Assembly (NCBI GenBank): GCA_933207985.1
Contig: OW240917.1
Location: 118,059,886-118,123,885, forward strand
Length of the DNA: 64,000 nt
DNA from: Pelobates cultripes
Lineage: Eukaryota > Chordata > Amphibia > Anura > Pelobatidae
Reading direction: 5' to 3'
In this document: positions 28,832 to 39,444 of the stretch, piece after piece
How the letters are laid out: every line of letters begins with the position of its first letter
Position numbering within the stretch: position 1 is the stretch's first letter
Made by a program: the position numbers and the translations under genes
Notes under the pieces: model-generated
Database searches by the model: none
Told to the model about the DNA's origin: nothing
The model's input: the letters and a program-made list of their open reading frames with translations, nothing else

Positions 28832-30007
28832 TGTATTTGTTTTAACAGAGTCCAAAAATATAGATATTTCAGTTTGATGAAACATTAATTAATGGCTTAT
28901 ATTGGTTAACTATAATTACTTTATTTTTATTATTTGTAAATTAGACTTGGCTATCCACAATGCAACAACAGCCTGTAGATGCTTCTTACAGTGGGTAATA
29001 TTCAGCAACAGTAATCATAACGCTTAAAGCCACATTCTAGAATCTCTATAGCATCCATCCAGATTTTCTCAAGTTAGAAATGTAATTTTGACATTTATGG
29101 GACACATACCAGTTTCTACTTTGGGTATATGCTGAGTGGTTTTAACTAAAGTGGCTGTTTTACCTGATTGATAGTTTTGTTTTATTTCTTGATCAGAGGG
29201 GATTTGGGAACTAATCTTTTCGACCGTAGACCTACTTCAACTGTTTTAACTTCTATTTTCGGGTTTAATCATTTTTGTATATATATTTGGCTACTTAGTA
29301 AATATGGAAGTCTGGCAATGGGCTTTAATTTAGCCTTCGTGGCAGTTAGCACCATAAATCTAGATACTGGATTATGTCTATCCACATATCATTGGTAGTG
29401 TCTGCAATACACTCTGCCTAATGGTTTACACCCACTTGCAGTTTCTGTCAAGAGGAAAGAGTGCTGCCTAGCTTAATCAGTACAACTACATCTCCCATTT
29501 TTTAAAAATCAAATCTGGATACTGTCTGACAACATACCAATGTTCACCTGATGCATATCTACTGTAGAGCAACCACAATTTCAGAATAAATTATTAAGAT
29601 TTGATCAGCAGAGACCTTTTTTTTTGGCAGATTGAGTGAATTGATCTGTTATAATGGTATTATCGTGTTATTATGGAATCTTAGAAACTTTGGTGAGGAA
29701 AGTTGGGACATATTTTGGGAAGTTTGACAGACAATGAAATCTGTGTGGGTACAAAACAGTGTAAATCAGCGTCCTGCCTTCTGTGAATTTACTTTCCAGT
29801 TTTCCGTCTGTAGATACATCAACAAACCTAATTTTTCTACTTTGAACATTGTTTGTCTACAAAATCTTAACTAGACAAACCAGTTGAATGTGTGCGTCGG
29901 TTTATACAAAATAATGCACAGGTGTAATTTTAGTCTGTTTCCTTTGATACTTTAGAATTTGGTGAGGTTGTGGTAGGAATTAGCCCGTTTACAACTAACT
30001 TTTGACC
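28832..30007. other. Gene-free stretch
   Basis: AT-rich, no domain-bearing ORF, no clear repeat structure. If the 26716 exon is real, this is intron. Confidence 0.4.
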
Positions 30008-30075
30008 TACAGGAATACCTCGCTTAACTTCCAACTGCTATGAGTGCTAAGCAAAACAGCTCTAAATGGGGCAGT

Positions 30076-30155
30076 TTAACCTCTTAAGGACCAAACTTCT
30101 GGAATAAAAGGGAATCATGACATGTCACACATGTCATGTGTCCTTAAGGGGTTAA
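30076..30155. mobile_element. 80-bp TTAA-flanked mini-MITE nested in Tigger
   Basis: TTAACCTCTTAAGGACC at the left and GTCCTTAAGGGGTTAA at the right are inverted. The interior is a palindrome (CATGACATGT...ACATGTCATG). TTAA occurs on both sides. A relative without a clean left end lies at 52042-52110. It is hardly more than its two ends. Confidence 0.75.
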
Positions 30156-30418
30156 CATGGGGAAGATAGGCATAGGGAATCAACTTTGAAAAAAAGACAC
30201 AACACCAATAGAATTTTAAAACTTTTTTTACTTGCTGTGAACTGCACACAACAGCATAAATAAAAAGCTAAATGAACTAAGGGTTTTGCACCCAATAAAT
30301 TAAATAAACAGTACCAAATTAAAGTAACAGTCCTCTTTTTTTGGCCACAAATTAGTCAAGGGTCATTTGTCTATGCTTCTTGCTGCTATTGACCTGATGC
30401 AATGCCCCATTTAGGAGC

Positions 30419-31803
30419 TCAGAGGAAAGTTGGAGGCTCAGTGTCCGAGTCGCTGGTGTTCTGAGGTTTCTGTGTGCCCTGATCAGCCAGTTCTTCAAGA
30501 TCCTCATTGTTGAGGCTCTCACCTGAAGCCTGGACTAACTGCTCAATGTCCTGAGCATCTATGTCTCCTAGTCCAGCTGTGGTCACAAGGTCAACTATCT
30601 CCGCTATGATGGGCTCTGGTAGTTGCACATCCTCAGACAGCTCTGGCCAGATCTTTTTCCACACAGCCTTGAGGCACTGCTGTGTCACCTCCTTCCAGGA
30701 AAGATCAATGTTGGAGACAGCCTTCATGATGTGGTACTGCTTCCAGAAGTCCAACATTGACTGCTTGTCCTCGCGGTCCGTTCAATCAGCTGATGGAATG
30801 TCCGGCGGAGATAGTAGGCCTTGAAGGTGGCAATCACATCCTGGTCCATAGGCTGGATAAGCGACGTTGTGTTGGCAGTAGGAACAGGACCTCCACAGGA
30901 ATGCAGGTGGGCAGCTCAGCCAAGTTAGTCGGGTGGCTCGGCGCATTGTCCATGATGAGCAGCGCTTTCTCCTCCAGTCTCTTGCGCTGACAATAACGCT
31001 GCATGGAAGGGCAGAAAGGGTCAGTGAACCACTCTGTAAAAATATCCCTGGTGATCCATGCCTTCCTGTTTGCCTTCCAAATTACTGGCAAGCTGGACTT
31101 GCTAATGCCCCTCATTGCCCTCGGTGTCTGGGAGTGGTACACCAGCAATGGCTTTATACGGAAGTCACCGCTGGCATTCCCACCCAAAAGAAGGGTCAGC
31201 CTGTCTTTCGCCGCATTAAAGCCTGGTGCTCTTTTCTGCTCCCTGGAGATGAACGTGCGGCTTGGCATCCGCTTCCAGAAGAGCCTGATCTCATCCACAT
31301 TGAAGACAACCTGTGGTGCATAGCTCCGTCTATCCACCACGTCCTTTAAAGAGGCTGGAAAGGCTGCAGCAGCTCCAGTATCCGCACTTGCCGCTTCACC
31401 GGTGATCTTAAGGTTGTAGAAGTTGTACCTTTTCTTAAAGCGGTCAAACCAACCTCTACTTGCTGCAAAACTCTCCATCACATCTGGATCTTGACTCTGT
31501 ATGTAAGCGTAAATGCTCTTCGCCTTCTCCATCAAGATGGCCTGGCTGAGAAGCATGTTACGCATCAGCTCATCATCTATCCATATGGAAAGCCTCTTCT
31601 CCATCTCAAGAGCGTAGGATCTGGAGCGGGTGATCTTCTTGGCTGAAGAAGCAGTGCTGGTCGTTGCTGAAGTGCGGATCTTATCCTTGTTTTTGAGGAT
31701 AGTGCGGATAGTGGAGGTAGGCAAATGAATATCTGCCCCGATATCCACCTGGTGCTCCCCTTTATCCAGGCGGTCTAGTACTTGGATCTTGACATCCAGA
31801 GGA
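30419..31803 (-). pseudogene. Tigger transposase (TIGD1-like), frameshifted, N-terminus missing
   Basis: A DDE/D transposase of the pogo family that would cut and paste at TA. The minus-strand frame enters at about 31803 (LDVKIQVLDRLDKG, part of the first CENP-B-like HTH). It continues through the second HTH (SRGWFDRFKKRYNF) and the catalytic blocks FNVDEIRLFWKRMPSR (first Asp) and LIMDNAPSHP (second Asp). The third block PMDQDVI lies at about 30835-30855 in a different frame after a one-step frameshift near 30880. The acidic C-terminal tail ends at 30419. About 40-60 N-terminal residues are replaced upstream by AT-rich sequence with an imperfect duplication (31818-31950). Intact TIGD1-type proteins are about 590 residues. 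It is not a domesticated gene: terminal repeats are present and the frame is broken. Confidence 0.9.
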
Positions 31804-32202
31804 ATATTGTATAATTAATAATCACATTTTTAAATACAAGGGAACAAAGAAAGTTACAGGAAACAAAGGGAACAAAGAAACAAGGGGGAAAAATTGTATT
31901 AGACAGCTAATAATAATCACATTATTAAAAACAAGGAAACAAAGAAAGTATTCTGCACCTTGCCAATGGATTTTCCAGGTTGGATTTTGCTGTCTCTCTC
32001 TCTGGCTCTCACTAGTTCCTTCTCCCATGCTGCCCCTATTAACGCTGTAACGACGCAGTCACGCTCTTTTAGCGTTAAGCGGGTCGCGCACGGAAAAAAA
32101 CAGCGCTATAGCGGGGTTTAGTGCTTTGCGAGTACTAGTACGGTAACAGCGCTATAGCGAATCAGCGCTATGCGGGATAGCGTTAAACAGGGTATCCCTG
32201 TA

Positions 32203-34326
32203 TTTCCCTTTCATCAGATATCACAATACCATGCTAAGCTTCCTCACCAACCAATTACATATTTATTTTTGTATTTTATTAACTTGCAACATTTAAATCA
32301 TCTTTCACTTAAAGGATTGTAAAGCAAAACAAAAATATTTAAAAGGCAAAAGAATGCTTTTATTCCGCATTCAACCATTTCTAAGTGTTTTAATGCTAAG
32401 TAAAGGTCTCCAACAGCCCAACCCCTCTGTGCTGCTTGAGCTAAATAAGCATTACCATGAGTTGGCATGCCTCCAGTGAGGGGCCAGGGACCCATATTTA
32501 GTGTTACACCACTGAGAAAATGGTTAAACACCGAATGTAGGTACAGCCAGGGCTGCCATCAGAACGTTTGGAGCCCCTGACACAGCCGAGTCCGTCCACA
32601 AGAATGCGGTGTTTGCATAGTGGATGTAGAATGTGTGTTGTACATGCAGAGTGTGAGTGTAACGTGGATGTGGTGTGTGTAGAAAGTGAATGCAGATTGC
32701 ACATATGTGTAATGAATGTAGTGTTTTTGTGTATAGTGAATGCAGAGTGTTTGTTTGTATAGGCTTGTAATGTGTGCAAATGTTGTGTAACATAGGGTCT
32801 ACATTTTGTGGGGGGGGAAAGGGCATTTTTTGTTAGTTACATTTATTTTAGTACAATTTATTATATTCCACCCTTTTTGCTTTCTACCTGTGGCATGGTG
32901 GTGGGAGCCAGCAGCAGTACACTGCAAAGCGGGCCCAGCCAGCGCCATCTTCATTTGACAGTAGCTCTTCTCTGTCTAACTCTCGCGAACCTAGGCTGCG
33001 TGCCATGCAAAGTGGCAACGCTCTGACGGCCGCAGGGCTCACAAGAGCTAGACAGAGGATCAGCTGTAAAGTTAAGACGGAGTGTGCTGGGCCCCCTCTG
33101 CAGTGTACAGGCAGCCGTGGAGGGCTTTTTAATTGTTTTGCATTATTTGTTATAACACATTCAAAAATGAGTCGGACACAAATCTGTCATACTTTCCTAA
33201 TATCGTTAGTCAACAAATTGAATTTCAGGGGTATCTTGTTCACAATAAGGCAGTTGAAGTTGGTATATATGTATGCAGTGCCTAGGCTGCCATTGCAACA
33301 TGCATGAAGCAACATATTTAAGGAGAACTGTCACTTCCTTGGGAATTACATAATTGAGTAAAACATTTCAAATTACATGTAAATTGTGTTAGTCTTCTGG
33401 ATTCAGCCACAGTCTTGGTGACATAATTTCTGACAGCACTGGGAATCCCACTGACAGGGGGAGACATGCAGGGTCTGAGGAGATCCCAATCTTCCTGTAA
33501 AACCCCAGCGGCGTGATCACCGGCTTCAGAGGGTGCTAAGCGCTGAGCCATGCATGCTGCCCAGCACTGCTCACTGCGAGTGACTATGGCTGCTGGCGCA
33601 ATCTAATTCATTTTGTGACAATCTGATTTAGTAGAATCTCTTGCATGCTACTAGAGAGTGCACTGCACTGTCTGGAGTTCTCTCTGCTCACATGAGCAGA
33701 GTAAATCCTTCTAACACTCTAGGGTTACCGATAGCATTTGAGTTAAGGGTTAGGATTAGCACCAACAAGAGTACCCCTCTGCTGATATCAGAGGGAATCC
33801 CTCTAATACAAATGCTGTTAGGTTTATGATTAGGATCACAATTTAACTCCAGTTTTTATCAGATTGCCTGTTAAATAGCTAGGTAAACGTGTCAAAACAC
33901 TCATGTAAATACCCTGATAAGCCTTTTACTACATTATATATACTTTGGTGGAAATTTTATTTTCTGTAATGGCTAATTAGAAAAACATTTTAAATTCTAA
34001 AACCGCTCAACATTAAAATTGTAATTTACTCCTTGTATTAAGTGATCTGTAACTAGCAAAAATAATCTAAAATCCTAGACATATAATTTAGTTTATTTTG
34101 ATTTATGTTTCTTAAACTGCAATAATTATGTACACATTGTCAAAACTGTGAAAAAAGTGTTTTGTTTTGCAATTTATTATAAATGAGAATGTATGTATAA
34201 TTTTGAATTAAAGCCTCAATGTCCTTTAAAAAAAATTATGTAATATGTGTTAGTGCAAAAAATGAGTAAAAAGGGAAATTTCTGTTGCACAAATACATAG
34301 CAAAAACAAAGAAAGAGCTTGTGTCC
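32203..34326. other. Gene-free stretch with a possible hAT-like fragment
   Basis: A GT-rich irregular minisatellite (TGTGTAGAATG / GAATGCAGAGTGT units) fills about 32610-32790. CAGGGCTGCCATCAGAACG at 32549 resembles a hAT-type end, and the block to about 33130 has CpG-rich pieces (GTGGCAACGCTCTGACGGCC near 33012). TTAAGGAGAACTGTCACTTCC-like sequence near 33318 resembles a T2 MITE end without a partner. No coding region. Confidence 0.35.
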
Positions 34327-34942
34327 TTAAAGGAATACTATAGTATTAGGAGCACAAACATGTATTCTGGACACTATAGTGTTAACACAACCATCTAGCC
34401 CCCCTGGGCCCCTCATGCCTCCATAAATATAGCAAAAATCTTACTGTATTCAAGCCAGAAGCTGTAAATCTGCATGCTGTTAGACTCAGGAAAAACAAGC
34501 AGTCTGCTGACTTGTGATAGCCTGATCCAATCACTGTGCTTCCCCATAGGATTGGCTGAGACTGACAAGGAGGCAGATCAGGGGCAGAGCCAGCATGATT
34601 CAAACACAGCCCTGGGCAATCAGAATCTCCTCATAGAGATGAATTGAATCAATGAATATCTATGAGGAAAGTTCAGTGTCTGCATGGAGTGGGAGGAGAT
34701 ACTGAATCACAGGATGCTCGTGCACAGCAGATCTGAGTGGATATTATGCCTCCAACAACTCAGAAGTCCCTCTGGTTCACTCTGAGTGACTGAAACTGGA
34801 GGTGTTCCTAGCTTTCAATGTAAACACTGTATTTTCTTAGACAATACAGTGTTTACATGAGAGAGGCTGCAGAGAGCTATAGTTCTCACCTGAACAACCT
34901 CATTAAGCTGACGTTGTTCAGGTGACTATACTGTCCCTTTAA
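34327..34942. mobile_element. T2/Kolobok-type MITE, 616 bp
   Basis: TTAAAGGAATACTATAGTAT at the left and ACTATACTGTCCCTTTAA at the right, TTAA ends. The interior contains hairpins (AATGTAAACACTGTATTTTC...AATACAGTGTTTACAT, 34818-34858) and the block AGGATTGGCTGAGACTGAC. That block recurs in reverse at 59510-59540, so both are one family. Confidence 0.78.
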
Positions 34943-35103
34943 GTCTGCAGTGTAAACATTGTATTTTTTTGAGGGAGGGGGAAGAGCAATGTTTTTTACA
35001 TTGCAGGGTTAAACGGATAGGGACACTGCATCCAGCCCAATGCATTGAGATGAAGTCTGGGTGACTATAGTGTCCCCTCCAAAACTGGGAAATCCGTCCC
35101 TGG
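34943..35103. other. Flank, partial T2-like sequence
   Basis: Contains GTGTAAACATTGTATT and GACTATAGTGTCCC strings typical of the T2 family, without intact ends. Probably a broken MITE. Confidence 0.35.
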
Positions 35104-37715
35104 ATTGAGATCCTATAGTACAAAGATACAAACAAGCAATAGATGTGTACACAAACCATAGTGCAAAAAGTGCTCAATTAGCAATAAGCAGAAAAATACC
35201 TCCCTGGCCGGGTGGAATTCCCCAAAGACTTCCTCTTGTCTTCAACAGTATATACACAAAAAAGGGAACAATCTGCTAAACCAAATAACAAGAACCGTAC
35301 ATAGCGTAATACTGTATATATAAGTAAACCAAATGTAAGATTCACAAGTGGCCACTCACACTCTTGTTGGAATTAGAAAGCCTTTAAAGTAGTTTTCTTT
35401 TTCAGCATATATACCCTTTTAAATTCAATTCTTCCTTCTCTATTGGTATCTCTTGGAATAGTTGAAAGGTGTGTGCTCAAGAGAGAAATAACAAAATTGT
35501 AGTGCACATTCAAAAATAGAATAAAAAAGTATTTAATAACATACATCAAGGTATAAAACAATTCTCACTGTCACCACTAGGGGTCCTACGCGTTTCGTCC
35601 GTATATAGGACTTCCTCAGGGACTTCAGTGACCAAGAAACAAATCAATAATAAAAAAAAACCTCCCCTCCTCCACCCTTTATACCTACACCCAATGTCCA
35701 CATAATCTTCTATTTCATTCAGGTGTTCCGATTTTTGGTCCGGCATTTCTGATGTCATTCTGTGCGACTTTCATATGTTTATGCGTTCCACTGCCGAAAG
35801 CGGAAGTTCGCCATAATCAATCTGTTCTTACTCTATGTTCCACTCGGGAACAAGAGCAATCAGTATATGTGAACCGGAGGTAGAGAAGAGAGGGGGAATG
35901 TTGTTAAATTGTCTTGAATGGCACTACTCCATACTATTAGACACATATATAGAATGGCACTACTTAATACTATATAATCAATTTAAACATACACTTAAAA
36001 ATGTAGATGTGTAAAACATGTAAATATATATTAATAAAAATGAAAAAGAATAAAAATGAAAATAAATAAAATGAGAAAATATAAAAAAATATGAAAAAAT
36101 ATATATATATAAAAATATTTGAGTGTGTGTATATATATAAAAAAAAAATACTATAATCAATAGAATAGACATTTCTTAACTAGAGCACACACAGTTTTAA
36201 GGTGACAAAACGTGACATCCCAACTTATGTTGTATTTTCTCTTTCTTTCTTTATTTTGTGAGGTATAACGATATCCCTCATACCTCCAAATCAGTTTTAA
36301 AAGATAAATTTAATTTGAAGTCAATATAGAAATTAGACTTGAATTTATTAAATTTAAATATGGGATACAAAAATAGATTTTAATTTATTTAAATATGAGA
36401 TACGAAATAGAACGAGATGGAATTTCAAATTAAATTGAATTAAAATGTTTAATTCTAATCGTACTTTAACCACTCTAATTCTAAATTGAATTCTATATAA
36501 AATTCCATCTCGTTCTATTTCGTATCTCATATTTAAATAAATTCAAATCTATTTTTGTATCCCATATTTAAATTTAATAAATTCAAATCTAATTTCTATA
36601 TTGACTTCAAATCAAATGTATCTTTTAAAATTGATTTGGAGGTATGAGGGATATCGTTATACCTCACAAAATAAAGAAAGAGAAAATACAACATAAGTTG
36701 GGATGTCACGTTTTTTCACCTTTAAACTGTGTGTGCTCTAGTTAAGAAATGTCTATTCTATTGATTATAGTATATTTTTATATTTTCTCATATTTTTTTG
36801 ATTTATTTTCATTTTTATTTTTATCTTTTATTTTTCATTATTTTTATTTTTATTTTGTTTTTATTCTTATTTTTTATTCTATTTCATTTTTATTAATATA
36901 TATTTACATGTTTTACACATCTACATATTTATGTGTATGTTTAAATTGATTATATAGTATTAAGTAGTGCCATTCTATATATGTGTCTAATAGTATGGAG
37001 TAGTGCCATTCAAGACAATTTAACAACATTCCCCCTCTCTTCTCTACCTCCGGTTCACATATACTGATTGCTCTTGTTCCCGAGTGGAACATAGAGTAAT
37101 AACAGATTGATTACGGCAAACTTCCGGTTTCGGCAATGGAACGCATGGTGGAACGCATAAACATATGAAAGTCGCACAGAATTACGTCAGAAATGCCAGA
37201 CCGAAAATCGGAAAAAACCTGAACGAAATAGAAGATTATGTGGACATTGTGGGGAGGTATAAAGGGTGGAGGAGGGGAGGTTTTTTTATTATTGATTTGT
37301 TTCTTGGTCACTGCTGGTCACTGAAGTTCCTGAGGAAGTCCTATATATGGACGAAACGCGTAGGACCCTTAGTGGTGACAGTGAGAATTGTTTTATACCT
37401 TGATGTAAGTTATTAAATACTTTTTTAATTCTATTTTTGAATGTGCACTACAATTTTGTTATTTCTCTCTTGAGCACACACCTTTCAACTATTCCAAGAG
37501 ATACCAATAGAGATGGAAGAATTGAATTTAAAAGGGCATATATGCTGAAAAAGAAAACTACTTTAAAGGCTTTCTAATTCCAACAAGAGTGTGAGTGGCC
37601 ACTTGTGAATCTTACATTTGGTTTACTTATATATACAGTATTACGCTATGTACGGTTCTTGTTATTTGGTTTAGCAGATTGTCCCCCTTTTTTGTGTATA
37701 TTGAGATCCTATAGT
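35104..37715. mobile_element. Giant inverted-repeat element with 16-bp flanking direct repeat
   Basis: Arms of about 1.2 kb (35253 to about 36430, and about 36480 to 37698) are near-identical inverted copies around a short AT-rich spacer at about 36430-36480. Paired landmarks: GGGAACAATCTGCTAAACCA (35267) with TGGTTTAGCAGATTGTCCCC (37669); CTACGCGTTTCGTCC (35587) with GGACGAAACGCGTAG (37349); GAACGAGATGGAATTT (36412) with AAATTCCATCTCGTTC (36500). ATTGAGATCCTATAGT occurs at 35104-35119 and 37700-37715 in direct orientation, as a target duplication would. An unmirrored 133-bp piece (35120-35252) lies on the left only. No conserved ORF; the superfamily is unknown to me. Confidence 0.85.
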
Positions 37716-38693
37716 GTCAGACCTTTCATTTCTCCCATGTAAGGATTTTTTGTGTTCGCTATTTTACCCATCCTTTTAATTTCCTGTCTGCCGTGCTTTG
37801 ATGCTGTCCCCAAATTGGAGCTTACATGGGTTGTATCCCAATCCAACACCTATGTCATCAGGATTAACATCACATCGGGCACAATTCTCAAAACACCTGT
37901 TTTCTATTGCTAGTTTTTGTCCTGTAGCGCTGATGTTGTTTTTGAATTGGTGGCCTTGTGTTTTCCATTTTTGGAACAGGTTACCTTCAACTTTAAATTG
38001 CTTTTGAATTCTTCATTGTCTTACAGGCTGGCTACAAGTGAACCATTTTCATGAACTAGTTTTTCTTTCCAATCAGCTAGTTCATTATAATGGGAAAACA
38101 AAGTTAAAATATCAGCAGAGTTTCACATTTTACAAATTACTTCTCCTCAGAACAATGCATTAGAAATGATGTGATAATTTTTTTAAATTGATTTGGAATA
38201 ATTCCACTGAGAATTTCTTTTTTTTTTACCTTTTGCTCATTAAAAGCATTACACAGAGGATTTGACTGTTTTTATCTGCTTGAGTGAATGTGCAGGTCAA
38301 TTTGAGACACCATGCGTAAGGCATTAAAAATATTCTCTTTTCTGAAGCTATGGTTGATAAAAGGTCTTGTTAGCTGCTTAAAAGGACATAATCTTTTTTT
38401 CACATGGTAGCATAAATGAAATGAACACTCCACTGCCCAAATAAAAAAGAAAATCACAGTGTAGTAGATAAATCCCATATTAATGCATGTGTTTTGTCAT
38501 TGGTGGTATATCTAAAAACAGCTTGCAAAAAAGTAGTTATCTTGCCTGCATCCTTTGCAAGCCCTTCTCTGCTAACCACAAACTGACTTTCTGTGGCTGC
38601 CCAATAACAGACTTTCCAGTAAGAAAAATCTTTGCAAGGCAGGTGCAATTGTAGCCTCTTGAGTGAGCTAATCTACCAGGAGGTACCGTGTTT
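37716..38693. other. Gene-free stretch
   Basis: No domain-bearing ORF or repeat structure recognised. Polymer T runs near 38218-38227. Confidence 0.4.
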
Positions 38694-39444
38694 CCCCGAA
38701 AATACACCCTACCCCGAAAATAAGACCTAGCTGAATTTTCGGGGTGGGCTGCAATATAAGCCCTACCCCGAAAATAAGACCTAGGCATTGTACCTTTCGG
38801 CCCGGCGGGACTTCCTTCTTCTATGAGGAGGAGGAGGAGCGTTGCAGGCCGCGGCATCGCGCAACGTGATGACGACGTGCGCAGCGTCGTCAGTCTGCCT
38901 TCACGGATCTTCAGCGGAAGGATCCATTTCCGGGCGGTGAGGCACCCAGTGGTCGGACTCGGCGGGCAAGGAAGGCATCTTTGAAATGTGAGTAGATATT
39001 TTATGTCTGGGACTGAATTAATTAAAGGGGGCGATGAATTAATTAAAGGAGGCGGTGAATTAATTAAAGGGGGGGCTGGATTAATTAGAGGGGGGTGGAT
39101 TTATTAAAGGGGGGTTGGATTAATTAAACGGGGGGTGGATTTATTAGAGGGGGTGGATTTATTAAAGGAGGGGTGGATTTATTAGAGTGGGTGGATTAAT
39201 TAGAGGGGGGTGGATTAATTAGAGGGGGGTGGATTAATTAAAGGAGGGGTGGATTAATTAAAGGAGGGGTGGATTAATTAAAGGAGGGGTGGATTATTAG
39301 AGGGGGTGGATTAATTAAAGGGGGGGTAAAATGTACATACCGGTACCATAAATAAATAAGCCCTACCCTGAAAATAAGCCCTAGTGTGTTTTTTGGGACT
39401 AAAATTAATATAAGACCCGGTCTTATTTTCGGAGAAACACGGTA
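38694..39444. mobile_element. TA-flanked MITE with CCGTGTTTCC termini
   Basis: TA CCGTGTTTCCCCGAAAATA at the left and CGGAGAAACACGG TA at the right. Subterminal repeats of CCCCGAAAATAAGACCTA occur on both sides (38714, 38765; CCCTGAAAATAAGCCCTA at 39365). The GTTTCCCCGAAAATAAGAC end is a widespread vertebrate MITE terminus. The TA target suggests Tc1/mariner or a related group. The centre holds a CpG-rich block (38800-38960) and the tandem repeat listed next. Confidence 0.75.
39003..39330. repeat. Internal minisatellite of about 20-23 bp units
   Basis: Unit GGGGTGGATTAATTAAAGGA with TTTATTAGAG variants, about 15 copies, inside the MITE at 38694-39444. It is open in some frames only through its periodicity. 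Confidence 0.88.

Larger units (their letters stand above)
30008..32202 (-). mobile_element. Full-length Tigger/pogo (Tc1-mariner) DNA transposon
   Basis: 2,191 bp between TA dinucleotides at 30008-30009 and 32201-32202. The ends CAGGAATACCTCGCTTAAC and (reverse) CAGGGATACCCTGTTTAAC are inverted repeats matching the familiar Tigger terminus. The minus-strand transposase is broken (see 30419-31803). The right subterminal region holds repeats of AGCGCTATAGCG and GCGTTAA. An 80-bp MITE is nested near the left end. Confidence 0.88.

Noticed and set aside
29168..29398. 76-codon plus-strand ORF with hydrophobic stretches as a possible exon
   Set aside because: No acceptor/donor pair in frame and no recognised domain. 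The size is expected by chance in AT-rich DNA.
30419..31748. Domesticated TIGD-type host gene
   Set aside because: TA-flanked terminal repeats are present, the third catalytic block is frameshifted and the N-terminus is missing. It is a dead transposon.
38537..38857. 106-codon minus-strand ORF
   Set aside because: It is generated by the repeated CCCCGAAAATAAGACC subterminal motif of a MITE.
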